DNA from: Cavia porcellus
Taxonomy: Eukaryota > Chordata > Mammalia > Rodentia > Caviidae
Reading direction: 5' to 3'
DNA length: 64,000 nucleotides
Assembly (NCBI RefSeq): GCF_034190915.1
Contig: NW_026947506.1
Span: 12,895,501-12,959,500, forward strand
Shown here: one piece after another, positions 24,153-35,012 of the stretch
Layout of the letters: each line of letters begins with the position of its first letter
How positions within the stretch are numbered: the stretch's first letter is position 1
Program-made: the position numbers and the translations under genes
The notes under the pieces: generated by a model
The model's database searches: none
What the model was told of the DNA's origin: nothing
Seen by the model: the letters and a program-made list of their open reading frames with translations, nothing else

Positions 24153-25340
24153 AATTTCAAATTTCACCTTCATGACACTGAGGCATAATTACAGATAATC
24201 AAAATCAGATCTCAAGTATGGAACACAGAATTCATGGGTGGACAGGGATGAGGAATTTTGATTGTTACCAGAGCTGATGTTATTCACCTCAAGGAAGAAA
24301 TCAGAACCCAACTTTAACTTCATGCTTACTCTAACAACTAATTGATTTTCAGTGAAAATTCTTACTGCTGTAAGTCCTGCTACTGGCACCCTGCATCTGG
24401 CCAGTCACTTCCACATCCTTTCCATGCTGCTCTGATTCAACCTAAGCAGAAAACCCTTCATGCCTAACTATTAATATCCCTGAATGATTTCTATTTAGGG
24501 CTTCTCTTTTCCACCACTTATTAAAGTCCATTGCAGAGCATTTCCATATTTAAACAATGTCTATTATTAGCCAAGCTATTAAATCAGCTGTTAATTCAGA
24601 GATGACACCCTATTCTTTTCCATTCAGAAGAATATCACATGTAAATGCCATGTAAATGGCACATGTCCATGTAAATGCCTTAAATTTAGGTAACACCTAA
24701 ATAATTAAATGTGTTCAGAAACTCATTTGCATTGCTCTGTATGATGAACAGGAATTTACCAGGTGGTTAGGAAGCCTTCTTTCACTGAGGCACATCACTA
24801 CACATCTTTGACTTCTCAGGACCTTTGCCACCACCTTTCATGAGCATGCAAATACGAGTACATAGTATAAATTTAGGCAATCACTGTAAAATACATAAAA
24901 GCATAAGTTTAAGAAGGGCTGTTGTGATTATGAGGTCCTGCATCACAAACATTTATAAAGTTCTGGCTTCCAGATCTGTTGCTAACAGGAATGAGAGCAG
25001 AGACCTAGCTTATTACAGCTGCACCCAACTCAAATCCACATCGGAATCAGGGCCCCCCCATCCCCCTTCCTGGGCCCAGCCTGTTGGAGGAGCAAGGGCA
25101 TCAGGTGATTTCAAAACTGGCATTGTGGCCTGGTGATGTCACAGTGATGACAGTGGTCTAGGGACCCAGAACTGTCCTGGCCCCAGCAAGAGGTAAAAGG
25201 GACAGAAGATGACTCACTGCTAGCCCTAGAGGACCACATGGTCTGAGGCTAAGCATGTAGGCTCTAGAAAGCACAGCTGCTTCTCACCACTTCTAACTGG
25301 TCTCAACCTGATTCTACCCGATTTCACTGCTCCCATCCCA
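24153..25340. other. Intron 1 near exon 1, nothing recognised
   Basis: No repeat shared with other parts of the window and no domain in the open frames (the largest, 24,825-25,136 plus, has no recognisable domain). It lies between exon 1 and the upstream duplicates of the minus-strand gene, so it is intronic if the gene model is right. A small direct repeat around 'catgtaaatggcacatgtcc' occurs at 24,640-24,680. Confidence 0.4.
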
Positions 25341-25349
25341 CAACATCAC

Positions 25350-25445
25350 CATTGCGTAGCTCGGAGGTCTCCCAGGTTCTTTGAAAGCAGTCCACAGCGA
25401 ATAGAAGCCACAAAACGTGGTCTAGCAAAGATCTAGCTTTCCCTG
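25350..25445 (-). CDS. KRAB zinc-finger gene exon 1 (5' UTR plus start codon)
   Basis: On the minus strand '..gacctccgagctacgcaATG' is followed at once by GTGATG, a plausible though weak donor (GT at 25,349-25,348). Many KRAB zinc-finger genes have a first exon that ends exactly with the start ATG. The KRAB-A exon begins in phase 0, which fits. Only the last three bases (25,352-25,350) are coding; the rest is 5' UTR with an approximate 5' limit. The homologous sites at 22.3 kb and 55.3 kb have lost the ATG and donor, so this is the only usable copy. cDNA would settle the junction. Confidence 0.55.
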
Positions 25446-25540
25446 TTTTGACGCCATGACACCGGAAAAGACCGCCTACCTTGGCCTGCCTGATTGGACA
25501 GTTCATACAGCCCGCCTCTACATCACAGATTGGCTCCTGC
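25446..25540 (-). promoter_or_regulatory. CCAAT/GC-box promoter of the zinc-finger gene
   Basis: On the minus strand there are two CCAAT boxes (25,533-25,529 and 25,497-25,493), a GC-rich 'gaggcggg' between them (25,518-25,511) and a CRE-like TGGCGTCA (25,456-25,449). No TATA box was seen. Related blocks at 22,385 and 55,117-55,142 keep one CCAAT box each; the 55-kb copy also keeps the GC box. The start site is not known. Confidence 0.6.
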
Positions 25541-25760
25541 TCTCCTGTCTGTCTTCCCCACCAAGAATAATTACAGAAAAAAACCCCACCCTGTAACTGT
25601 AGATCTCCAAAGAAAGATCATGGAGACTTCTGGAGCTGGCTGTATTATGGAATGTTCACCTCAGCTCATCTGATGGGTATATGCACTGAAAGCGTTTACC
25701 TCAGCTCTTGTATTTTCCCCCAAACCCATTTTATTTCAAAGATAAAAAGTAAAAAAGTGC

Positions 25761-25826
25761 GGTCCAGGGTTTTAGCTCAGCAGCATAAGTGCCTGCCTGG
25801 GAAGCTCAAGGTCATGCATTCCATCC
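25761..25826 (+). mobile_element. Truncated ID-like SINE
   Basis: 'tttagctcagcagcataagt' and 'gcctgcctgggaagctcaag' match the SINE head, ending in a decayed B box 'gcattccatcc'. It abuts L1 sequence directly. Confidence 0.75.
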
Positions 25827-28060
25827 AAGATCTGGCTACCACAAACTGTGCTGCTATAAACATGGGTGCAAATATATCACTGTGGTATGATGTTTTTTAT
25901 TTTTTCAGGCAGATACCCAGAAGGGGAATAGCTGAGTTGAGTGAGACCTGTAGACCTAGTTAGTGCAGAATCTCCACACTGATTTCCACAGTGGCTGCAT
26001 TACCACCAACAGTGGAGAAAGGATCCTTTTCCCACCACTCCCCCTCCAGCATTGGTTATTGCTTGATTTCATGACAGTAGGCATTTTTTTCCTATGGCAA
26101 GGTGAAATCTCAGTGTTGTTTTAATTTGCATCTGTTAAATGACCAATGATGTAGAACGTTTTGTCACATATTTATTTGCTGTTTCTATTTCTTCATCTGA
26201 GAACTGTGTACTTCATCTCAGATGCACATTTTTGGATTGGGTCTTTAAATCTGGGAAAACTGAATTGTTTGAGTTTTCCGTGTTCTCAGTAGTACTCCTT
26301 TATCTGAGAAACAGCTGGCAAACATTTTCTCCCACTTTGTGGGTTGTCTCTTCACTCTGTGGTCTCTCTTGCTGTTAAAAAGCTTTTCAGTCGGGTGAGA
26401 TCCCACTTGATTCTCTGTGATTGTTCCTGTTCAATCCATGTTTCCTTCTTTCTCCTAAGTCTTTGCTTACATCAATGTCTTCAACAGTTTTACTTACTGT
26501 ATCTTGCAGCAGATTTAATATGTCTGCTTTAATGTAAGATCTTTGATCTATTCTGATCTTAGCTTAATACACGTTGACAGATATGGGTCCACTTTTAATA
26601 TTCAGCATGTGTAGAACCAGTTTTTCCAGCACCATTTGTAAAGAGGCTGTCTGTCTTCCAGTGACAGTGTTTGGCACCTTTGTCAAAGATAAGATGGTTT
26701 AGTGTGTCTGGGTTTGTTTCTCCATCTTCTAATTTGTTCCTCTGATCTTTGGGTCTGGTTGTGTTTTGTTTTGTTTTTTGTCAGTACCACACCTTTTTTT
26801 TAATCACAGAATATAGTATAATTTCAAGTCAGGAATTTTGATGAACCCATTCTTTTCTTTGTTTCACAGGATCACCTTTCCTATTCTAGGTCTCTTCTGG
26901 TTCCAGATGAATTTTAGGATTTATTTTGTGTAATTCTTTGAGATATGCCATTGGTGCTTTTATTGGCAATGCGCTGAATGTCTACAATAGATTTGTAAGT
27001 ATGGCCATTTTTAACTAAATTGAATTTTCCTGCCCAAGACTATGGGATAGCTCTCCATTTTATAATATCTACTTCAATCTCCTTTTTGAGATTAATGTTG
27101 TTTTTAGTGTAGAGGTCGTATATGTCCTTTGTTAGATTGATTCGTAAGTATTTCGTTTTGTTGGATGCTATTGTAAAAGTTGTTTCCTTGATTTCTCTTC
27201 AACGAGTTTTTTATTCTTGTATATGAAGTCTTTTGATTGTTGAGTGTTGACTTTGTAACCAGCTACATTACTGAACTTGCTTAATAAACTAGAAGTATTT
27301 TGGTGGAATTTTTAGGGTCTTCTAAGAAGAGGATCGTGTCTTCTGCAAATAATGATAGTTTAAGATTTTCCTTTCCTATCTTTATTCCTTTTTTGTCTCT
27401 TGTCTAATTGCTCCAGCTAGTTTCCAGGTCTGTGTTGAATAAGAGTGGAGACAGTGGACATGCTTGTTTCATTCCTAAATTTAGAGTGAAAGCTTTTGGT
27501 TTTTGTCCAATTGGTATGTAGTTGACTGTTGGTTTGTCATAAAAGGCTTTTATCAGATTGAGATAAACATCATCTCTCCCAATTTTTGTAGGGTATTTAT
27601 TACGAATTAGTGCTGGACTTTGTCAAAATCTTTTTCTGCATCTATTGAAATGATCAAGTGATTTTTGCCTTTGGATTTGTCAATACGGCATATTATAAAT
27701 ATGGATTTATGTATGTTGAACCACCCCTGCTTCCCAGGGAAAAATTTGACTTGATCATGGTGTACAATCTTCTTGATGATATTCTGCAGTCTGTTTGCCA
27801 GTATCTTATTGAGGATTTTTGCTTCAATATTCATTAGGCAGAATGGCCTGTAATTCTTTTTCTTATTTGCATTCTTCTCTGGTTTTGTATTAGGGTCATG
27901 CTTGCTTCCAGGAATGAATTGGGAAGTACCACTTCCATTCTATTTCATTAAAAAGTTTGAGAAGTAGTGGTGCTAGGTCTTCTTTAAATTTCTTGTTTAA
28001 CCCTGCCGTTTTATGGATACCCCTTGTTTCTTTCAGGACTCAATGGACTGTTTCCATAAT
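25827..28060 (-). mobile_element. L1 ORF2 fragment, reverse strand
   Basis: Minus-strand decayed ORF2 without 3' UTR. The C-terminal part lies at 25,830-26,140, with the RT region upstream; the best open piece (27,834-27,607) reads '[20 protein letters not shown]' and later '[19 protein letters not shown]', typical L1 RT motifs. Many stops and frame changes. Both ends are truncated. Confidence 0.88.
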
Positions 28061-29599
28061 GGGCTGCAAATGTTTTCAAGATTTAGGTTCAATCATCCAG
28101 GAATGAAAAAATGCCCCTATGTCAGAAAACATTCTGAGCCCAGGCCAGGGTAGGACACAACAGAATAGAGAGTGGAAAGGCTGTGTGAGAGGCATCAGAC
28201 TTCATTTTCAAAATTTTCACTCTTATCTCTATTAATTTTCCAACTAGAAAGCCAGTTTGTGAACACAAAAGGAGCGCAGTTACTGTGTGAATTGAAGACA
28301 TTACATTTAAATGATACTAATAGTCTGCAAGAGAGTAAACATGAAAGGAATGCAAACATGAATTCTCTAAGACAAGCTTGCTACTCATTCAGACTCATAA
28401 AAATCCTGAATTCTGAAAGTGATCATATTGCCACGCATGGGGGGGCACAATTATTGCTGAAAAAGAACCAAATTCCTAATCCAATTAAACATTTCCTTCT
28501 GATGGGGCAGGGACACCTAAGAACTTAAAACTCAAAGTCCCCCTTGCCCTATAGTTCTCTTGTTACAAATTGTCACTCTGCTCTTTAGGATTTTAATAGC
28601 CCTAGAGCGCATATATTCCCTAAAGCCATGTGATCCATTTGTTAACAACTTATTTGGCATCAGAGATGTGTAGGATATTAGTATAATCACTTATTTATGT
28701 ATACATTGCAGCCATGTGAGTTGGAACCCATGAACCAAATCTGGTCCCTGGGTCCTTCCTCTCAGGCTCCTTTACTCTTCTCTGGCTTCCTGACCTAAAA
28801 AAAAAAAAACAAAAAACAAAAAACAAAAAACCAACAACAACAAAAAAAAAACCTTTTTCTTTTCACTTCTATGTTCCAAGATATTTCTGTATTGGAAACA
28901 GTCAAAACCACACTTCCCTCATACAAACAATGACATAAAATAATATATTTTTATTAAATTCTGTAGGACAGATATTTTATACCTGTATAAAAGTAAAGAA
29001 ATAAATATCTAATATAATTCAGCAAGGTGTATGTCCTAAATAATCTTCCAAATGTATCAACTCATTCTTCAACTATTTATGTAAATGAGTTTTTAATCTA
29101 TGAATGCCCTGACAGTTTTTTATCATGTATCTATTTCAGTTTGACTCCAGAAATTTTTTGCAGGTGAAAACCACTAATTTCCTGTAGAACCCATTCTCTG
29201 CCCACCAGGCAGAACAGGCCTCTGGTGATGCATTCATGGTTGAAACAAATCAACTGCTAGAAACACCTAGACTCATGTTACATACTACTTAACAAATTGA
29301 TGGGTGCCTACTGTATCATCTACCAATTTCACTTGGAAGTACTGGCTTAGAGAAATTTATGCACAATATTCATAATGATGTGAAAAGTTGCATGATCATG
29401 CCCTCTGACAAATCAATATAATATCTCTCAATATGTTAACAATGAATATATGTTGATATGGTAGCAATATATTGATCGGGTAGCAATATGTTTTGTTGAT
29501 AAGTAGCATAACACTTCTATCTTCAGGTACAGAAAAGTTTACATGCATTAATCTTTTCAGGAAACTTACACTTATCCTATCTGAAAGTCAATTTTCTGT
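28061..29599. other. Intergenic stretch with an A-rich simple repeat
   Basis: No gene recognised. The 118-codon frame at 28,172-28,528 (plus) has no known domain. A CAAAA/CAAAAAA-type low-complexity tract lies at 28,797-28,853. Around 29,425-29,505 the words 'atatgttgatatggtagcaa' and 'tattgatcgggtagcaatat' form a small imperfect tandem repeat. Confidence 0.5.
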
Positions 29600-31390
29600 T
29601 GGGGCCTATGCCTAAATCTCAAATACCCAAACTTGCACAGCAAAGGACCAAAAGAAGGAGACAAGGGGCATTCTCTTGAGGGCAGCATGAAGAGTAAAAT
29701 CCTCTTCAGAGCTCATAACGCTGCTAGTAGGCAAGCCAACTGTCACCAGTCAGCGTGTATTTAATCAGAAGAAGCAAGGAATTGAATGGATAATGGAGGA
29801 AACCTGAGCAGGCTCCTGGGAGAGGATCAAGGAACCCTCAGAAGAACAGATGATGCTAATTAAGGAAAACTATCTAGAAAGTCTCCAGGTGGCCTCAGCA
29901 GTGGCCTATCTTGTTACTTGAGGTGTCTCCTCATTCTCAATTCAATCATGCCCAGGCCAGTCCACACCCCTACACATGTATTCAGTGTCAACGCTTTCCA
30001 ACATCTATCTCATTATTTGTTTTGTTGGTTCCCAGGATTGGTGGCCAGCTCAAGATGGGGAAGGTTTGAGGAGAACTCCAATTTAAACTCATCATAGTCC
30101 ATCAGTTCATAACAGCAGTCAGTTACCAGCATAGACAGCAATTATCAGAGGATGTTAGTGATCTGAGATTCTCCCACAGCCAACATTTTACATGGCACTG
30201 TATCTCCAGAAGCCAGATTTTTCTGCAGGAGGTTCAAGACCAAGCTAACATGAGACCTACATTAATTAAAATCGGGTCCTTATTACCTATGAAGGTCACT
30301 TAGGTCTACTCAGGAGTTATCTTAGAAGCATGCCTAGCATCTCATGGCTCTTCTGTCAGTGTCAGCCACCTAGAAGAGTCACAGCCATTGCTTGACCACA
30401 CTGCTCTCTGTAAAATCTTGGGTGATTTCTCCTGGTCACTTTCCTTAGGCACAGCTTGCATTCAAGATGACTTTCCTCTGTGATCTCATCATCTTCTTGA
30501 TGAGACAACCAGGGACTCACTCAGTATCCTAGGATGAGGCAATCAGCTTTTATTTTATATCCTGGGTCTCCGCCAACCTTGAAGGGCTGGGGCCAAAATA
30601 TTGGCTCCCCATTTAGGCCATCTGTCTAAGTGTTGGCTTCTAAGCCTTAGCTGTTGAACATCCAGAAGTTTTTGGTAACAATACAGTATATTAGAGGCAG
30701 TAAGCTTAACATTACTATTTTATCTAAACATGAAGCAAATTAGAACATTAAATGAACCCTATTTTCTTCTATCCATGGACAATTTAGGAGTTGAATACCT
30801 ACAGTGGAAACAATTGCATATTTTACATAGTATATCAGGAATCAGAACCATACATAGTATTGCATCATGACAATCATGAGGTTCTTGTAACAATCTAAAT
30901 TCCTGTTTTGACGTAAAATTTTTCTTTAGCCAATCACACTTATCTAATACATAAGAAGTTTTTGTGTATCATTGACCAACTTATTGATCTTTAGGTGAAT
31001 GTGAATCTCACAAGTCTTTGGTATCAGCAGAGGTGTGCACATGACACAAAAATCTGTTACCACAAGTAATATCCTTTTACAATCTTGGAGCCTTATAAAT
31101 CCAGAAATATGAATGTATGCAATACAACATGAAGTTTATTACAATCAACGGTCATAAACATGTGAAACATTTATACAGGATCTTCAAATCAAAATATGTA
31201 TTACTTCTTTTCATAATGACCAATGTGAACATTAAGAATACATTTCATAAATTTATTTGAGGTGTCTCCTATAATGATCTGGAGATCATTGCAGTCTCTA
31301 ATCAATGAACAAGAACTCGTTAAAAATGTTACCAAGCAGCTACTTTCTTATTTATCAATCAGAGCTCAGTCCAGTATTCTCATTGGTAAG
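29600..31390 (+). repeat. X2: low-copy spacer repeat, longest copy
   Basis: Aligns over about 1.7 kb with 42,770-44,504 (X3): for instance 'aacaatacagtatattagag' followed by 'gcagtaagcttaac' at 30,680 and 43,830, and 'tattgaccaacttattga' at 30,970 and 44,110. No intact coding frame is shared by the copies. It marks the boundary between duplication units. Confidence 0.8.
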
Positions 31391-31404
31391 TGAGTTTGTT
31401 GATT

Positions 31405-33840
31405 TATTTATCTTTTTAAATTTATTTTTATTTAAAGAAAGACAAAACAAAACAGAAAACAGGTAGAAATAGTGCATACTTTCAAAGAAAAAATTAAACA
31501 GTATTAAATCACTAGTTTGTGTTTACATATTGTCCTCTTACAAATAATTGTTCAAGATACAAAAATGGAACATGTAAATGGGAATTCAAACAGGGAGACT
31601 GTAAATAGTTCTGTTCAACTATCTAATAAAAACTAACTTATATGGCTATCAATCCTCTACACTTAAACATCTATGCATTTATCCATATCTTGATTTACGT
31701 TGAGTTTAAACAAACCAAAGCAGATTAAAATCACTCTGAACAAAGATTAATAGTAGTGCTGGATTTCAAATCATGGCACTATGGAATCAGAACTGGGTAC
31801 TGTAGTGCCTTTTTTTCCCTTCAAAGTATTTGTTCATTTCACCATGTGTCATAAGATCAGTTCTCGTAAACTGTTGATAGGTTTTATAGAAGCATGCTTC
31901 TTAACATGTATTTCTATCCTTTCTATATTAGAGGGAGAAACAGAAAAAAGCAGGACAGAGAAAAACATAATCTTAGAGATACATAAAACTAAAAAGACAT
32001 GGAAACATGCTGTACAAGGAGTTCTACCATGGTTATTGTGTTGTCTCTTGTTATCATCAATAGAAATGGCTATATCATTAGATAAGGTATAATTGAATAT
32101 ATCAGTGCATAACAGTATAATAGAAATACAGCTTTATAGTGTGGAGCTACAAAAACAGGACTTGGAATGATTCACTCCATTGTCTTCTTGATTTGATGGT
32201 TTATGCTGAGAAGTCTGATGTAATTCTGATGGGATTTCCCTTATAAATGATCTGCTTCTTCTCTCTCACAGCTTTTAATATTCTGTTCTTATATTGGATT
32301 TCTTGGATCTTGATGATTATATGCCTATGTGTAGTTCTGTTTTGGTTTAGGTGGCTGGAGTTCTGTATGCCACATACACCTGAATATCTTTTCATTTTCC
32401 TATGCTTGGGAAGGTTTAGTTTATTATTTTTGTGAATAGACTTTTTAGTTCCTTTGTTTGTACCCCTCTTTCTTCATTCACATTCATTATTCTTAAGTTA
32501 TAAAACTTCTTGTCATCTTCTAGCCTTTGTATTGTTACTGCTTGTTTCCTTGTTATTTTTAAGAACTTTTTCCTTTTGTGATCCTACAGTGCAAACCTGT
32601 CCTCTAATTTGTATAATCTATCCTTAGTTTTGTTCAAGCAGTTTTGTCAGCTTTCAATGGAGTTTTAAAATTCCTGGTAGTTTCTTTGAATCAGCTTCCT
32701 TTATTCTATCTTTTCTCTGTTTTCCTCATGAAACATTTCTCCCCTTTTTTCCAAGATGGTTCTTCCCTTCTTCCATGTTTTTTTTCTTGACAGGTGCTTA
32801 ACATTTTTTTAATTATTCTATTTGTATCATGCTTTACATTGTTAAATACTTCACCTTTGAAATTGTCTATGACTTCCTGAAGATATTGCTTTATATCTAC
32901 TGGTGCCATGTCTGATATTTCATGTTTGCTGTCCTCATTCTCCTTTGTATTTACTTTTCCTGGATAAATGTTCTCAGGATTGGGGAGTGGGAACCGTTTC
33001 TTTTGCTTCCTCTTTTCATATATTTTGTTCCTTCCATACAGGCATATATAGGAGGCCCATCTTCTTTCTTTGTTGGTTGCAGTTTGTCTGAAGTGCTGAC
33101 TACACTGCACTAGGCAAGAACATTGAGATACAGACCAGGGCAGTCTAGGCTGGGCCCGCCCCTCTGGGTTAGTCAACCTGTTGAAAGCTTCACTGAATTA
33201 TCATGTACTTACAGGCATCGGTACTGGTTTGGGCTAGCCTATGGGACTCAGTGTGAGGTGTGACCCATGTCAGGTATTCCCCACCAATCCCACTTGAGAA
33301 GGGAGAAACTGACTGAAGTCACTGCAGCCTCTTGTTCTGTCCAATTTGCCCGGTCCCAGAATGTCATCTGTTGGAACTCCTTTTTCTCTATGGAAGGGTT
33401 TTTATTGCTGTCACTAACTGCAGGTCGATGCAGGGTTCCCTGCCAGCTCAGCTCTCAATTCAGATCACTGGTTCCCATCCTCAGTGCAAATGTGTCTCCA
33501 GTGAATTGAAACTGGTGAGCTTTGGTGTAGTTCTATAAATCTTGGCTTCATGAGATCAAGTGTAGCAGTGGCAGCAAGTTCAAGCGGCAGCTCCAAGAGT
33601 GTAGCTGTTCCAATAGTAGCACTGGGACTGTATTATTAAATGGTTTCTCTCAGCTTAGTTTTTATTAGGGTTGGGAGCATCTATCTCCCTCCGTCTGGAA
33701 CTCACTATGCTGTATTATTTTTGGAATCTAATTGACTATCTCAGAGTTATTCTGTAGCCTGCTGTTATCTATCTGCCATCTTTCCTCCCCTGGGACTTTG
33801 TTTATTCATCCTAATAATACAATTTCTAAAAAATGAGACT
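31405..33840 (-). mobile_element. Second ORF1-to-3'UTR retroelement (HAL1-like), reverse strand
   Basis: From right to left: a 5' UTR-like stretch (33,830 to about 33,180), ORF1 (33,176-32,201 with breaks) and a 3' UTR (about 32,160-31,405) ending in a T-rich (reverse A-rich) tail. ORF1 shows 'HLNQNRTTHRHIIIKIQEIQ' and 'AVREKKQIIYKGNPIRI'. It stops matching after the 'cattccaagtcctg' point and jumps into the 3' UTR, so ORF2 and the ORF1 end are missing. No target-site duplication was found and the right limit is approximate. Confidence 0.65.
32201..33176 (-). pseudogene. Decayed L1 ORF1 in the second HAL1-like element
   Basis: The piece 33,176-32,706 is a 156-codon frame, including an N-terminal stretch ending 'EPSWKKGEKCFMRKTEKR'. 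A second piece 32,395-32,201 holds the RNA-binding motif and 'PIRITSDFSA'. Between them the frame changes. L1 ORF1p-type RNA-binding protein by family; this copy is broken. Confidence 0.8.
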
Positions 33841-34879
33841 ATAAAGTCAGTGATGAATAACAACATATTACATTCATATACCCAGTTTTTGTGACATTTT
33901 GAGCAGCTGGCAACCAATGTGAAACCATGATTGTAAATTCACAACTCAAACAAATCTTTGGTAAAACAATCCAAACATGTAAAAGGAGAAAATTTACTGA
34001 GCTTAAAATGAGAGGAACAGCTGTTCATAGAGCGGACAAATGGACAAACAGACAGATGATCTATGTGGATTCAAACAAACAAAAAAATCAGCACACAACT
34101 TGTGGGGGTCTGTGAGAACATTTAAGCTCCCCAGAAGCCATTGATGTACTTGTACCATGCTCTTTTGTTAAACTAGCTGCCCTTTTACACCCCATGCTCC
34201 CAGTGCTGGAACACCTGTTCATCTCAAGCACCCCACACCCTCAGGTTGTTTCTCAGATGTTCTGTGCCACTTGAGCACTCCTGTATGGCCACTTTTGCTT
34301 TCTGATTTACAGGTTTGAACAATCACTTGCTCAGCAACTCGCAGCAACTGCTTACAAACAGACTGGACATACAGGCAAGCAGTATACGTCCAGACTGACA
34401 AAAATCTTACAAAATCAGAGTACAATCAAGCATATCCTTAATCAAGCCAAATTACAATAACTTCTTACAAATTTAGAATCTACAGTATAAATCAACCAGT
34501 TGGATTTGTTTTATACTAAGTAGCAGAGATCTTGTATAAAAGAAATCAAGGCCTGATTCAGGGAGAGGTGAAATTTTGGAATTACGTTGTATAGCCAATG
34601 ATGCCAACTCTGTCCATGCAGGGCAAACACAATGAGCAGGAATCCACACAAGGCCTTAGGAAGAACACAGAGGATCCCCCTTCCCCAGATCCTCAGAGGC
34701 ATCATCCCCAGCCCACATGTGTCTTGGGGAGTTTTGTATAACACAGAAGGGTTTGTCAGAAGTATATACTAGTAAGAATGTATTTGAATCAGGGAAGAAG
34801 ACCCCCTCATTGGGATAAACAACTGACTTACAGTAAATAGCACCATGAAGACAATAGTAAACACCTGTGTAGGAAGTGC
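33841..34879. other. Intergenic stretch, nothing recognised
   Basis: No SINE, L1 or domain found. The part 34,110-34,745 has LTR-like features (a 'tgtgggggtctgtgagaaca' start and a run of short promoter-like words on the minus strand), but no second copy in the window supports this. Confidence 0.35.
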
Positions 34880-35012
34880 ATTTTTCTTCTTTAACTGTTT
34901 AAATAGAAGAGATATTCTTTTTCATTTTTAAATTAAAACAGACTAAACAAAACAGGTAGAAAAGACATATGCTTTCAAAGAAAAGTAAACTGTAAAAAAT
35001 CACAGGTTGATG
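34880..35012 (-). mobile_element. L1-family 3' end fragment at the left edge of copy B
   Basis: 'taaattaaaacagactaaac', 'aaaacaggtagaaaagacat' and 'atgctttcaaagaaa' are the reverse of the L1 3' end. It stops abruptly where copy B starts to match copy A. Confidence 0.7.

Noticed and set aside
25324..25506. 60-codon minus-strand frame over exon 1
   Set aside because: It overlaps the GC-rich promoter and 5' UTR, and its reading would pass through the donor. The KRAB start ATG is a better explanation.
28172..28528. 118-codon plus-strand frame
   Set aside because: No homologue recognised, no splice or promoter context and ordinary intergenic composition.
28797..28853. CAAAA-rich repeat as a possible CRISPR-like or satellite array
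   Set aside because: Simple low-complexity tract with no spacers or regular unit.
34110..34745. Possible solo LTR
   Set aside because: Suggestive TG start only; no terminal repeat, TATA or target duplication could be fixed, and no second copy is in the window.
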